A stretch of 64,000 bases of DNA from Inia geoffrensis (lineage: Eukaryota > Chordata > Mammalia > Artiodactyla > Iniidae). This document shows, in pieces, positions 11,490 to 24,930 of this stretch; the first letter of the stretch is position 1, and the number at the start of each line of letters is the position of its first letter. The notes below the pieces were generated by a model. That model was not told where the DNA came from. It did no database searches and was given only the letters and a program-made list of their open reading frames with translations. The position numbers and the translations under genes are program-made. The stretch covers positions 169,002,815 to 169,066,814 of the forward strand of contig CM070900.1 of NCBI GenBank assembly GCA_036417435.1, written 5' to 3'.

Positions 11490-11720
11490 CACTGTAATAG
11501 TGAAGAGCATAGGTTTTCAGTTAGATGGAAAAGATTTCAAATCTTTGTTCTGTTAATCAAGTTCTATTTGACCTTAGAGAATTAATTTTACCTTTGAAAC
11601 ATGTTTCCTCATCTATACATATGGCAATAATAACAGAATTTGCAAATAAGGTTACTGTAAAAATTAAGTGAATTGATATCCGTAAAGTCCTTATTGCTGT
11701 CATTATTCTTGGTATAGTAT
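11490..11720 (+). repeat. MIR SINE (old)
   Basis: The core motifs of MIR are in order: 'gtgaagagcata', the B-box-like 'tcaaatct', 'tttcctcatctata' and 'aataataacag'. It is strongly diverged and lacks defined ends. Confidence 0.75.
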
Positions 11721-11850
11721 TAAAGCTATTGCTATCCTGCTGTTTCCAAAACTGAAAATGTGGGTCACAATTCACTTTCACAAGTGCTAGTAATATTTAT
11801 AAACAATCTTGTACATAATCACCAAGATGATTACTTTTACATTTGTATGT

Positions 11851-12265
11851 TGCATTAGTTTCCTAGGGATGCTGTAACAAAGTATCACAATATAGTTCAT
11901 TAAAATAGGATAAACATTTTACCTCACAATTCTGGAAGCCAGAAGTCCCAAATCAAGGTGCTAGCTCCCTCCAAAGAACCTAGGGGAGAATCCTTCCTTA
12001 CCTCTTCAATTTTTTGTTATCTCTTGGCATTCCTCGGTTTGTGGCAACATAACTCTGTCTTCATCTTCACATGCCATTCTCTCTGCGTCCCTCTGTGTGT
12101 TCTCTCCTCTTATAAATACGGCCAGTTTGGAATTAGGACTCACCCTAATCCAGTGTGACCTCATTTTAGCTGATTACATCAGTAAAGAATCTATTTCAAA
12201 TCAAGTCACATTCGGAGGTTCTAGATGAACATGAGTTCTTGGGGAACACTGTATATCCCACTACA
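11851..12265 (-). mobile_element. MLT1-related MaLR 3' LTR
   Basis: A second MaLR LTR in reverse orientation, from 'tgcattagtttcctagggat' to 'tatcccactaca'. Its right edge abuts recognisable MaLR internal sequence. On the minus strand it therefore is the 3' LTR of a partly preserved element. It differs in subfamily from the LTR at 10895-11319. Confidence 0.85.
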
Positions 12266-12900
12266 GTCTGACATCTGGTCCCGTCAAATTCATGTCAATT
12301 CCACATGCAAAATATATTTACCCCAATCTTGAATCTCTCCAAATCTTAATCCATTCCAGCTTTAGCTCTAAATTCAAAATCTCATCTAAGTATTATCAAC
12401 TCAAAAAGTTGCAAATTTCATCATCTAAATCATCTAAATCAGGTATGGGTGAGACTCTGGTTCTAATCCACTCAGAAGCAAATTCCTCTCTCTCTCTCTC
12501 TCACCTGTGAAACTAAAAAAGAAGTTATCTGCTTCTCAAATACGGTGGTGGGACTGGTATAAGATAGATGTGCCCATTCCAAAAGGGAGAAGATGGAATG
12601 AATAAAGGAGTAACTGGTCCAACATCCAGCAGGGCAAATTTCATTAGGTTTCAAGGCCTGAAAATAACCTGTGGCTTGATGTTCTGCCCTCTGGGGTCCT
12701 GAAATTCGCCCCAATCTCTGGCTTGTGGATGAAATAGAGGGTGTGCCCTTTCAGCCTATGGTGCCAGTGATTGCCTGCCAGCCTCTGAGCCAAACTTAGA
12801 GTCATATTTCCTTTCTCTTGAAGGATAACACATGTATGCAGCTGAGTACCTCTATCAGCTCATTTCCCGCCTGTGGAATTTTGGCAAAAATACTTTAAAA
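12266..12900 (-). mobile_element. MaLR internal sequence
   Basis: The stretch starting 'catctggtcccgtcaaattc' and including 'caggtatgggtgagactc', 'ggtgggactggtataagata' and 'cattccaaaagggagaa' follows MaLR internal sequence in reverse. It is non-coding here. It fades out around 12900 without a second LTR, so the element is broken on that side. Confidence 0.72.
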
Positions 12901-14535
12901 TAGGTACTGTGTGCACAAACATCCAGGTGTCTCCCTTTGATGTTAACAGCTGGTGATGCTATCTAAATAAATCTACTAATTAATTAGTAATTTCAAAATG
13001 GTGCTCTGGCTCTGTCATTCTTTATTTATTAGCTGGGACACTTCCCCTAGTCAACTATTTTTGTAGTCACACCTGATTAGAAAATAATGCAATAACTAAC
13101 TTCTCTGAGAATGAATTTACATGTTCCTGGCTTTAATTACATGTGAGAAGGACTCTTGTTTGTTTATTTTTTAATTAGCTGCTATACAATGCCAACTAAT
13201 TCACTGTAACAGACTGTCTCTGTCTGCATAATTGTAAATGGTCCTACCAAAATAACAGAGGCACAGCTCAGGAACCCTTAGAAATAGAGAACTGCAGATA
13301 CACAGTGGAAGAAACTGGAAAATAGGATTGCAAATAAATTACTTGGCTCATTAGTTCATTGTGGAATTCTCCCACCACTTTTTTTTTTTTTTCCTTTAAA
13401 TTAAAATATAGTCTTTTCACTCTTTGGGAAAAATGCTAAGTACCTTTATTGTGAAATGCCTCCTCCATACTTAATATTTTTAATTTATATTCTACAAAAT
13501 ATACTATTTTACTCATGATGAAAGTACTCAGAAAAATTGATAGAAAATATATATGATAGGGAAAGCAATTCAACTTTTTATAAATAATGGGAATGACAAA
13601 AACTAATATAAGACAGGAAGTATGTTGCTCTCATTTTCACCAGTACTGTTAACATAATAGGGTATAATTACTAATATTAATAGAGTCGATGGGCTATACG
13701 GTGTAGAGAATAGAAAAAAAGTTTCTATGAATAAAATAAATGTTACTTTTTTGTTATATGTATATGAGATGCTTATAAAAATAGCAATAGAATAGAATAC
13801 ATTCTCCTTTATCATCTGAAATACCAGGGTAAAGGGATATATCTGAGACTAGTTTTTTGGATGGTATTTACTTCCAATTACCTCCGAAAAGAGAAAAATA
13901 AGATACATTACTCTGTGTCCTACCCAATGTTGGGGATGAGAGAGTTAGACACATAATCCTGCAAACTGGAATAGTTTGATGGTGAGGAAGGGAATGAAGT
14001 CATGGCTGGAGAAAAAAGAAAGTAGTTCATTCAGTTGCATATGAATGGTATCATCGTGTTCACATATCTGTTTAATGGTGGACTTTTTCCACGACACTAT
14101 TTGGGAATATACTTTCACAGACAAAAAAAAAAAGGAGGGGGAGAACAGAACTATTAACCTATTAACACAATGAAGCAGAGAACACAAGAGCTGTACAGAA
14201 AAAAGAAACAAGCAAAGAATGAGCAGATTGAATGAAAATGCTGCAGGGCCTCAGAGAAACAGAAGTTAGAATGGGGAATATTCCAGTATGAAGATAAATG
14301 GAGCAATAGGGATTTTCACTAGGAACACACGACTTTTGAAACAAATTGATGAACATTGTTCTAAACATGGCTTGTGTGTAAATTCAATAACAGTGATGAA
14401 ACTATAGAGAAGGGCCTATAAAAAATAAATCTCTGAGCACATTGGAACCCGTCAAAACAGTGTGAGTCACAGAGAAAGGGAGAAATCTAGATCGGACTAC
14501 AGGAGAGACTATCTTTAAGATAGTCACAGTAATTT
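12901..14535. other. Unassigned AT-rich DNA
   Basis: No repeat, exon or RNA gene recognised. A poly(T) run lies at about 13379-13392. Confidence 0.45.
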
Positions 14536-14549
14536 TCACTAGTTCCTTT

Positions 14550-14674
14550 TTTTTTTTTTTTTTTTTTTTGATCCTGCATGCCATGCAGGATCTTAGTTCC
14601 CTGACCAGGGATGGAACCTGCACCCTTTGCAGTGGAAGCTTGGAGTCTTAAAGCACTGGACTACCACGGAAGTC
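14550..14674 (-). mobile_element. Short tRNA-Glu-derived SINE, reverse orientation
   Basis: It reads in reverse from the poly(T) at 14550 to 'ccacggaagtc'. The B box appears as 'gatggaacctgcaccc'. The body is shorter than in the other copies and continues '...aactaagatcctgcatg', which fits a CHR-1 or bovine tA-like subtype. It is flanked by the target duplication 'tcactagttccttt' at 14536-14549 and 14675-14688. It is the only SINE of this class in the window on the minus strand. Confidence 0.93.
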
Positions 14675-15104
14675 TCACTAGTTCCTTTAATGAGACTTAA
14701 CTGTGAAGAACCTAGTCTTCTGAACTAGTTTCTTGCACAGTTTGTGATTTATTGTTATGCATAGGTGGATTTTATTATAAAGGCTTCATTTCATTGTGTG
14801 GGTTTAAAATGTGTTTATAAAGGAAGTGAGTTAAAGGGACCCTCCAGGTACCTCATATATTGTTTTAGACTAATTTGATTTTCTGGACTGAATGAATCTC
14901 AATCAATGAAATGCATTGGAGATCCTGGTAACCCAAACTGGTCAAACCAGGGAAGCTACGCTCTTTAGAGAATACTGCCACAACCATACTGACTTCTGCT
15001 GGGGGTGTGGGGTTGCTACATGTATAATAATAGTACAAACCAGACACTTAAATCACCTTCACAAATACCGTGTTAAAACCATAACGTTTATAATGAAAAA
15101 TAAA

Positions 15105-15345
15105 CAATAGTTAATGTTTGTTGAGTGCCATTTCAAGCATTTTAAACACTTTATCTTATTTAATCACCAAGATATTCCTTATAAGATAAATGTTGTAATA
15201 GTCCATGTTAATGGTGGGTAAACCAAGGCAAGGAGAGTTTAAAGGACTTGGCCATGTCATTAACCTACGAAGTAGAAGAGTTGGATTTAAAATTTAGTTA
15301 ATCTGGTTCTAATGCCATGCCTTCTATCGTGCATTATAGTGAGTA
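15105..15345 (-). repeat. MIR SINE (old), reverse
   Basis: In reverse it shows the MIR pattern: 'ttgttgagtgccatttcaag', 'ttatcttatttaatcacca', 'aaaccaaggcaaggagagtt' and 'aaaggacttggccatgtca'. Confidence 0.8.
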
Positions 15346-15524
15346 TCAATAATGGAAGAGCTAACAACAGTAGAATATTTTTGAAAAAGCAAAACACAAT
15401 TTCTATTCTACCTTTCAAAATAAGTAAATAAGAATTTTGAATGGAGCATATTCTATCTATCTACACATATGCATATATATATAGGTGTGTGTACATGTAC
15501 ATATATTTTTTTCTTATATAAATC

Positions 15525-15650
15525 CTGGAAGTCAAATACTGTTAACAATATTTTACTGATAACTAAATGAAAGTTGGATACCTTATACAAGGTCACAGCA
15601 CTGGAAAATTCTGACTATGGAACCCTGTTATAAAGATTTTGGCTTTCTGA
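15525..15650 (-). repeat. Probable MIR fragment
   Basis: A weaker match to the central MIR region in reverse, with 'tattttactgataactaaa' and 'acaaggtcacagcactgg'. Confidence 0.5.
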
Positions 15651-15659
15651 GCCTGTCCC

Positions 15660-18600
15660 TAAAAGGAATGCTATTAAAAGAAAGTTCAAATCAAATGAGA
15701 GACAGTCAGCTAACCTAATAAGAAAATGTCATTCTTTCTCTTTCTGATTGCTTTATTGTAAGAAACGTGTATCTATTTAGAAATCTTGAATATATTTGTA
15801 AATACAAACTCTTGGAGTTTTAAACTAGTAAAATCAAAATAAAATAACAGTTATTCATTCATCTGTCCTTTATTGACACCCTCCTTTTATTAATAATAAG
15901 ACTATATTAAGTCCAAGGTATTTTTTTTTTTTTCCCTAGGAATTCTTAAACGAAAAAAAATTCCCTGGCCTAATGAAAGAAATGGGGAAGAGTACAACCG
16001 GACTTAATAAGTATGCATGTGAGGGAGCTTGCCATAAATTAGCACTGAGAAGGAACAATTGATTCTGGGTGTACTCTGGGACTCTGATAAAGATTTTGCA
16101 TTTTTAGAAAGAAATAATTTATTGAGGTGAAATTCACAAAACAAAATTAACCATTTTAAAGTAAATAATTCAGTGACATTTAGTACATTCCCAACGTTGT
16201 GTGACTACCACTTCTACATAATTTCAAAGTTTTTCCATCACTCCCAAAATAAAATCCCTTAGCCATGAAGCAGTTCCTCCCTACTCCCTCTTCCTTACAA
16301 CCCCTTGGAAACCAGCAACCAGTATTCTGCCTTCATGGTAAGGATTTTGCATTTTGACTCTACAAATGTGTTACAATTTTTGTGTTTCCTGAGAGGATTT
16401 GATTAGATCCATAGAAAACATTCTAACACATCTATTAGAATGTCAGAATTGTCTACTTTGCAGACGGATGAATAGATTGCCTAAGTTAAAACTGAATTTT
16501 TTATAAACAGATTAAAAATTGGATACTTAATATATTGGGGGTTGATTGTTTTCATTGCATAAGCTATTTTATGAAATATTCCTCAAATAACTGAGCTATT
16601 ATCTGCAATTTGAAATTAAATCTGAAGTTTATATTAGACATTACTAAGCTTCCAACACTAGTTTTATGTGCCTGAAAAAAATTTGCTAAACTATAACTAC
16701 TTCTTCCTACTCCTGGAGTGCTGAAAATTTCTAGCAGACATGATATCTTCCTGATATCTAATGACTATCAGGCAATTTCCATCACACTATTTAGTCAAAT
16801 GATTCTAGCCTAAACTGGCAAACCCAAGTGCTAACAATAGAATACTTTCTTTCACATTCAGTAAGCGCCTACCATGTCTCATAATTTGATGGTAAAGCTT
16901 TGTCTTCACTAAATATCCAAGTGAACTTAAAACAATTAGAAATGAAATAAATTTAGTGGTACTAGGCATATGCTGTTTCTTTTATTTCTGTGATTCTGTG
17001 AATGTGTGCAAGAGTGATGTTTTCCCTAAAAATAATTTATAAAATGCCTTCTCTTTGTGAGTTGAGCATAGCATCCTATTGATTCCTTGATATTTTAGTC
17101 CTTACAATCATTTAATAAAATCCCATTGTGTCACTTGTCAAAACTGTGAAACATATTAATCACAAATACTGCATTGTCCAATATTTTTGATGAATAATAT
17201 AACTCATAGATGAAGTCACATAAAGAGGAAAGTATATACTAACCAGAATGTAATAATTTCATAATTGTATAAAAATTTAATTAGCAGACACAAAGGACAA
17301 GCCACATTTTAATTCCCAGAATGCTATTTGTCCCAAGATTCTTCTAGACAGTTTCTTCATGTCAAACAGGTAGTCTGAATGTATGTTGTATTTGTCAAAG
17401 CTTTACACTTCTGTTTTATAAGTTTTGAGGATTGATGGCCTATTTCAGAATTGGAGACCAATTTCATTTAATTCTTCGGTTTACTTGATAAAAGCTCTCA
17501 CTATAAACTATTGTTCTTCTCTAGGCAAAAACTTAATTACAGAAGACATCTTACAGTAGAAGAAATTTAATTAACTAACCAACATGAAGAATGTTGTAAA
17601 CTCTGGCAAGAGCGGTGAATGATTATATCCACAGTATCAGAAATGTGTCTCCTAGACCTTGTAATAGTGATACTAGACATACATGATTGTCCTGAGTCAA
17701 TTCCTGCTGGAAAATATCAATGGATTCTTGAGATTTTTAGGCATAATTTCATGCTTATTGGAGATAATTTATTTGTAATTCATTCTAATGTTGGCACATT
17801 ATTCAGTGGACAGAAAAATCCAGCACCTAAAGAAAGTTAGACACAGAAAGGTGAGTGTCATTGGAACGTATAACTGAAACAGGTAAGGAGGGTTAGTTAA
17901 GGGTCACGCTTTGAGGATAACAAGAATCCACATACCTCGATTAGCTGTCCACTGGAAAACTCTCAGGAAGTAAGACCCTTTAATGTAATTTGGAATCGAG
18001 TTACTGATAAGATCAAGGTCTTCTTTCTTCACAAAGCATCCAAGCTACAAGATTAAATAAGCCCTAAACTTGATCATTGTACCACATTACGAATGTGTTG
18101 AATGGGGAAGCAGAGTAATTAAATGGCAAGGAAAAATGGAATGTGACAGTTATTATAGAAACTAGAAAAGAGAGCTGAGTGACACTATGCCCTCGTGCCT
18201 CCAGCTGACTTGTTAAAGGAAACAAGATATTGTATCTGGGTGGACAGGAGCATGATAGTTGCTAGAGAAAATGGCTAATCTACAATGAAGAAAGGAGCTC
18301 TTTAGAAAGAATTAATGAAATGGTATTTACACTTTTCAAATATATTTCTCTTTACTCTGTTTACTAAATTTCCCTGCAACTTCAATGATATCAAAAAGTG
18401 GGGGAAATACTTTTAATGTACTGAAACAATTTTGTACCTACAAAAATTGTTAATGACTTTATCTCTGGCTGCGAGTGCTATGAAAATATCGCCTGTGCAT
18501 TTATATTATGAATGAAAATTGTAAGAAAGAATGTCATCTGCCATACGAATATTGCATAAAGTGTTAGATAGTTAATGAAAATGTAATTATATTTTAATAT

Positions 18601-18785
18601 CTACATCTATTCATTCTTTTATCAAAGTTGCCCAAGATGATAACAGAGGCAATAAAGATGAAACAAAAACAATAAGAAAACATGGTCAAGAGTAAAAAAT
18701 GTATCTGGAACATAAAATCTTCTAGAAAAAGATTGAAGAGAAGACATCTAAACTGATGGGAGAAATCTCTTTACATAGAGGTAAG
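15660..18785. other. Mostly unassigned AT-rich DNA
   Basis: Apart from the L1-like segment near 16110-16335, nothing was recognised. A 73-codon frame at 17619-17840 has no family resemblance. Confidence 0.4.
16110..16335 (-). repeat. Old L1-type 3'UTR fragment
   Basis: The sequence beginning 'tttattgaggtgaaattcac' and running through 'aaccattttaaagtaaataa' and 'gacatttagtacattcccaa' is a widespread mammalian repeat. I take it as an old L1 3'UTR in reverse. The exact subfamily is uncertain. Confidence 0.6.
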
Positions 18786-20126
18786 GTCTAATATCTGCCA
18801 TGAGTAGATCTAGGTTTTGTGGGACCTACAATTTTTTGTAGCCCTCTTTAAGAAAAAGAGTACAAAACTGAAAATACAAAATTCAGATATGGAAGTAAAT
18901 ATTTATTCAGAGTGAAGAAAATAAATCATAATAAACGTTGAATTTTAAAAGCTAACAAAACCAAAATTATCATAAAATCCAAAATAATGACATAATGTTT
19001 TTATTAAGCAACTACTTATTACAACTCTATATTATAATTGCCCTATATTTCTGGCTGCATAATTCTTATTTCTTCAAATGAAAATATTTTGCAGTATAAT
19101 GTACTGTAAAGAAAATGAATATACTTTAATTTTTACTTTATTATTATTGATTATTTGATCATGTAGAAATTTATTGTAGCTTCCTAACTGTTACTGACAA
19201 TGTCATGCTAAGATGTAGGTGATATCTTGGCACGCTTAAAACCTTCCACTCACACATAGATATGCTTACTGCTTAGAGGACTGCTACAAATTTGTGCCCT
19301 ACAAACACAAGAATTATGACCAATCGATTTTTCATGGCTTTCAATTGGAAAAATAAAAGAGAAAAATGTATTGTGGGTTTATAATTATAAAAATTGCATA
19401 ATTGAGAGTATTTAAAACGAAAGACCTTCTTTTTTAGTGGCTCCTATGAGAATATAATTATATGCCTACAATTTTATATAACTAGTGATTGGAAGAATTT
19501 TCTGCAGTCTAGTTACTGATCTAGGACAATCAAAATCTTATTTCTTCATTTCCCAGATGCTTTCAATATGTTTATACTTTTTTGTGTGTGGGGGGGTGGT
19601 GGCATCTTCATGACAGGTGAATTGGCACTGTGTGGTCAGAAATATTCCTAGGTTGGAACAGCTAACAATCATTTAAATATACCTGAAAATGATTGTGAGC
19701 TACATACTTATATCCAACAAATCCCAAACTAAATAAAAAATAATGTCCTAAATATAACTTTGTTTTTATTGACGCCCCCAAAGCAGCATGACTATTCTGA
19801 CATCAACTGAACTGAGGGACCATGGGTAGAAGGGACAACATATTGAAAGAGACATTGTAGACGAAGTGTTATGTTAACAGATGTTATTAAAAAAAAAAAA
19901 CAAAAAACGTGTAAGTACATAACAAGGCCCATTCCAGGGCCTTGGAGACAGATAGAACAGCTATTGGGATCATTTCCATGAAATGGAAACCCCATGGTTC
20001 CATGAGTAACTCCACTCTCTTTTGCTTATCCATCCATGAGCTCAAGCTTGTCATGATATGTGTGGACATCATTAGCACTTTGAAATAAGAACCATGGGAA
20101 ACACTCAGGCTTCTTTTCTTCCTCCA

Positions 20127-20206
20127 TATTCTTCTCTCTCTTTTTTCTCTTTCTCTCTCTCTCTCCCTTCTTTTTCCCTATCCCTCTCCCTTTCCTTCTT
20201 TCTGTC
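20127..20206. repeat. CT-rich simple sequence
   Basis: A pyrimidine-rich low-complexity tract on the plus strand (TCTC, TTCC and CCCT units). The 66-codon Lys/Arg/Glu frame on the other strand is an artefact of it. Confidence 0.85.
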
Positions 20207-21539
20207 CTTCTCTGAATAGAAGCCAAGAGAGAGATGGGGTGATTAACAAAAACACTTTTAATGAAGAATCATCTCTATATTTTCATCTTATTCCCTAAAC
20301 TATACTACTTTATTATATTGAAAAAAAGGAACATTTTATAGATGATGTGTTTATCTAATCAAAAGAAATCATATATGGTACCGACACACTATTCTGTTTT
20401 TTAAATAAAGAGAAGTTCCTGGCTGTGACAGTGTGAGTGAATTTTCTGAAACTGGATAAGAATGGGTGAAAAAAGCTGGGTGACATATGTACAAAGTTCA
20501 TAATAATGTAATTCCAGTATCAGACTTTAGAAATGATTCAGGACAAAATTGAAAAGCTCTAATCCAACATTGGTATAAGAACAACTTTGAATGGAGGTTT
20601 TTTACAAATAAATATGACAATGATAAACAGACTGCTTAAGATCTTTCTATGGGCTATTGTTCAAAAAAAGTAAAATTGGGTGATTCATTTCTTATTCATT
20701 TATTATTGTACCAAGAATAAAAGAGTGGGAATTCATCCTTCTGTCCAAATTTTCACAAGGTTAAAAAAAGAACAGTTAAATCTGTACATTTCAAAAAAAC
20801 CAGCCTGCTAAGTCCATTGATTAGTAAGGTGACATGCCTACCTTCTATCCTACAAAATAACTAAGGAATGCTCTCTGACTATTGTGGCAACTCAGCTCCA
20901 ATCTCCTCTGTTTTATGTGCACCAAGGAGACAACAGTTCTACTTACAATTGTAGATATATATGGAATGTGTATGTGTGTGTAACTATTGATAACACATAC
21001 TACTTGCCATACCTCATGATATAAGCATATTGATAACAGACAAGTGTCTATATTGATTAAAAGGCCTTATATGTAAAGTTTCATTAATATATTTTCAAAT
21101 CAGTCAAAGGCTCAACCAAAACAACGCCTCTTTTCAACTGAAAAGGGCAGTAATGACATATCATTCTAAAAAGCGTAATGTTTCTTGGTTTTCAAAAATA
21201 CAACAGGAAAAAAAAATATATATATATTGCTATGTCACACAATTTAATGGATTTAATCTAACATTGTAGTAGTCATTGTTGTTTGATTTTATTTATCAAG
21301 TGAAAGTCTGATAGAATAGATAATGCCATTTGTCAAGTAAATGGCAGAGCTGAGGTTCAGAATCAGATATCAGCTGTTTGACTTACATGCAATTACATAA
21401 TTATCTACACCTTAAAACATGTATATATTTTCCTGGAATTTGTATACACTTCTCTCTCCATAGACCTTATATTTACATATGAGTCTGGGGATCCCCTTTG
21501 CTTTGGAAGAATAAATATACCAAAAACATTTAGTGGCAC

Positions 21540-21835
21540 CGGGCTTATGTTGTGATTTGTTTTAGCCAATTAAATATTGGCAATGTAACATATACCAATT
21601 CCCAATAGAAGTTTTGGGAGTTAGTTTTAGATCCTCTGGGTATCTCTTTTCTCTCTGCCAGAAGACTGACTGTGTTCCAGGTAAGACCAGTCTGCAGTCT
21701 GTATCTTACAGTAAAGCTGACATGGAGCAGAGCCACAGCTGACCCACGGACAGATAATTAATAGAAAAATGAACCTCCATTATTTTAAGCCAGTGTGGCT
21801 TTATTTTTTGCATTTTATAACAAAACTTGGCATAA
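21540..21835 (+). repeat. Ancient interspersed repeat, family not set
   Basis: It contains 'ttgttttagccaattaaa', 'ggtaagaccagtctgcag', 'cacagctgacccacggaca' and 'attttaagccagtgtggctt'. This arrangement recalls a common old mammalian LTR-like or DNA repeat. I cannot name the family with confidence. Confidence 0.45.
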
Positions 21836-24065
21836 ACTTACATGATATGGAATTTTTTAAATGTTAGAATACATTATTATAATTTTAGGAATAATTTAAA
21901 TAGAAAAGAATGACAAGTTGATAACACATTTCTTTGATATCATGGGATTCAAAACTCAAACTTCTCTTTGATTTAACTGGGCAACTATTTTACAAATCAT
22001 CTAAAAATGTGTGCATTTTCACAATAATAAATCCTCCATGCTTTTCAAAGAATGAAACTCAAATAATCACTGTTTCATAGCCTAAGATGCTCTTGCTATT
22101 TGGTAAGTGCAAATGTTTCCAAAGCAGCAAATGTTCTGTCAGGGAGTTTCACTGATGTTTTCATTGGATTGTTCTATTATCTGAACACGTCTGCCAAAAG
22201 AAAGCACCTGTGCAATAAAGAGTGTACAGAAGCTGCCAGGCTGCAACAGCAGAAGGAAAGTAAAGTGCACGCTGACAAGTTACCTGTCATCCTCAGATCT
22301 ACCGAGTGGTTATGATAGATGCTTCTGCTACTCGATGTCTCATGATAACTTCTGTACACCAGGAAGAACCTTCTGTCTTGGGAATACAATAGAAAATTGG
22401 ACTGCAGATAAAGAACAAAGAACATTCAGGTTTTCAGCTACAAAGTCTTTTCTGAGGAGATATTAAAACATAACTGGCAAAAAAGAGCAATGTATGTTGT
22501 TTTTTTCACAGTTTTTCTTTGGGCTTCTAAGATTCTGTAAATGCATTACAGGATTTTAATGTAATTTATTCTAAGAAAATATACTGTTTTATGTTTTTTA
22601 TAAATGCAACAAAAAATATGAAGTTGAATTTGGAAAAAAGCATTCCTCAAGATATATTTGGTCAGTATTATTCGGCTTTCTCAAGTTATAAATTTTTTTC
22701 AGTAGAACCATCGAAAGTACATATACTGTGACAAATCATGGGTGAAATGATTGCCAATATGCCATCATCTTATTCATATTTTTATTCCAGTTGTTCCCTA
22801 TCAAGAATGAAAGTGAAAGTAGGCACCCTTGAGATTTTAAGCACCCCTCACACTCCTTCTATTTTATTAATAAATTTGCTTCAAGTAGTTAAATTTTTAA
22901 CTTAAATTTTTGTTCCCTGTCTCTACACAACAGAAGCTGGAGAACAGATTGAAGGTGTACTTCTAATTTTTCATGAAAAATTCAAGTCATTTTACTATTT
23001 AATATATAAATACAATAAGAAATTTAAATTCTGCCATAACATCAACTAAAACTTTGTTCAATGCCAGACAAGCTGGTTGGATCAGTAACATCACAGTAGC
23101 CCTTTTATAATTTACTGTCTTTGCATCGTCTCAGAATTAAACCAAAGAGAACATTTAAAAACAATTATATGCTTGATGTTGATTTAAGTGTATAGCCTAC
23201 ATATTATAAAAATAATTCCACAAATAGTCTGATACTTTCTACAAGTTAACTATAAAATAACAGGAGAAAGATAGTCCCTCCGACTCACTAATTCAATTAT
23301 ATCATAAAAACTCATTGTGTACTTCAAAAATAAATTAACTCAAGATGTTACTCAACACCCCATCTGCTATACTGCCTTAAATGCATTCCATGGAACCTGG
23401 ATAACTTTAAGTGATTTTCCATCAAAAGCCAAGGGCTGTTTTTTAATGTTCAACTTTGTTTCAGAAACGACCTCGTAAACTCTTTAATGATTTTCTTTTC
23501 TTTTCCGTCTCTCTTTCTCTTCCTGTATGAAGGAAAAATATGCTGCAAAATATTCTTACCTGCTGTCTTTTATGCAAACTACTTTCGACAGCAGTTTGAA
23601 ATTTTTAAGGAAAAATGAAGCTCACACCACATTTTCACAATGCAAGGAGACACTTTTAGAAGAGAAAGGGAAAATACCTAAAATTGATTCCCTCTTTTAT
23701 ATTTTTTTAATTTTTTTTATTTTCTTGTACTTTCTATCATTCATTACTTTATGTAAAAAAAAAAGTATTGTTCAAAAAATTTAAATATATTGTTTGAAAT
23801 ACTATCTTTTAAATAAACAATAGGAAAAAAATTATGGGAACTTTCTTACCTGAGATTACTTGTTAACCGAAGTCAATTCTATTCCTAGAAGAATATGGCT
23901 ATCATTGTATATAAAGTAGTATAAAACTATCCCTCCAGTTACCCAGTTTCAATCACTACTTGAATGTCCTTTTGGCTGCTAAATTAAAATATGGGTTTTC
24001 TGATTTACGAGAAGCACAGTGCATGGGTATAGTACAGGCACAATATAAATTAGTGAAGAAGAGTT

Positions 24066-24166
24066 GGGAAGGAAGGAGGAAGGAAGGAAGGAAAAAGGAA
24101 GGAAAGGAGGAAGGGAGGGAGGAAGGAAGGACGGAAGGGAGGGAGGGACGAAGGAAGGAAGGAAGG
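24066..24166. repeat. (GGAA)n/(GGGA)n purine microsatellite
   Basis: About 100 bases of almost pure purine on the plus strand made of GGAA, GGGA and GAAA units with a few C interruptions. The 112-codon and 88-codon frames crossing it are compositional artefacts. Confidence 0.95.
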
Positions 24167-24169
24167 TCA

Positions 24170-24930
24170 CAAGATGGAAAGTTAATGTATAAAGTATCAA
24201 TTACACTAGCAACAAGGGAAAAATAAATTTTTAAAATTATTTTTAAAATATACCAAAACATAAAATACTTAGAAATAAATGTGACAAGAGACAATGAAGT
24301 CCTCTTCAGTTAAAGCTGCATAACTGTGATGAACACAATTTACAAAGACTTAAATAAATGGTGAGCTATGAACACCATGTTGTTGAATTGAATGATTCAA
24401 TTCCATTAAAATAGCAATTATTAACAAATTGTTTAAAGATTTTAAAAAATCCCAATCAAAATTCCTAGAGTCTTCATTTTTTTTCCTTGAAAATTGACTA
24501 GAATAGCTGGAATGATTTTAAAAACTAAGAATAAATTGGAGGAATGACAGTACTTGCTTTCAATATTTATTATGAAACTGTGCAAATCAGGCCAGTGTTT
24601 TATTGGTGAAAAGATGAATATACAATTAATGGAAGAAAACAGAGTTCAGAAATAGACCCCCAACTATATGGTCCATTGATTTTTAACAGAGGTACCAAGA
24701 AACTATGATGATGGAAGAAAAGCCATTTCAACATATAGTGCTAACACTATTGGTATACCTGTGGAAGAAAAAAAACATTGATCCTTAATTCACACCATAC
24801 CCCAAAATTAACTTAAAACAGGATTATAGACCTAAATTTAAATATTAAATACGTAAAACTCATAGAAGGGAAATAAATAGGAGAAAATCTTTGCAACCCT
24901 ACTGGGAGCAATGAAAAAATAATGTTTTTG
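24170..24930 (+). mobile_element. Old L1 (L1M-like) ORF2 fragment
   Basis: Broken frames retain the ORF2 order after the RT domain. They include a 'GGMTVLAFNIYY' like stretch at 24538-24575, then 'IDPQLYGPLIFNRG' at about 24652-24695, then the 'HHTPKLT' and 'IGENLCNP' parts. It has many stops and indels, so it is much older than the L1 at 46378-53730. Ends are approximate. Confidence 0.72.

Larger units (their letters stand above)
18786..24060. other. Largely unassigned AT-rich DNA
   Basis: A 5-kb stretch without confident elements apart from the old fragment at 21540-21835 and a CT-rich tract. The block 18800-18920 ('aggttttgtgggacctacaa', 'agccctctttaagaaaaaga') looks like a very old interspersed repeat of unknown family. 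The block 22080-22430 has higher complexity than its surroundings. Confidence 0.4.

Noticed and set aside
10880..12270. The two MaLR LTRs as the two ends of one provirus
   Set aside because: Internal sequence lies to the right of the second LTR, not between the two, and the LTRs look like different subfamilies.
20026..20226. 66-codon Lys/Arg/Glu frame
   Set aside because: Product of a CT-rich simple tract.
23956..24294. 112-codon Ser/Pro/Phe frame on the minus strand
   Set aside because: Product of the GGAA microsatellite.
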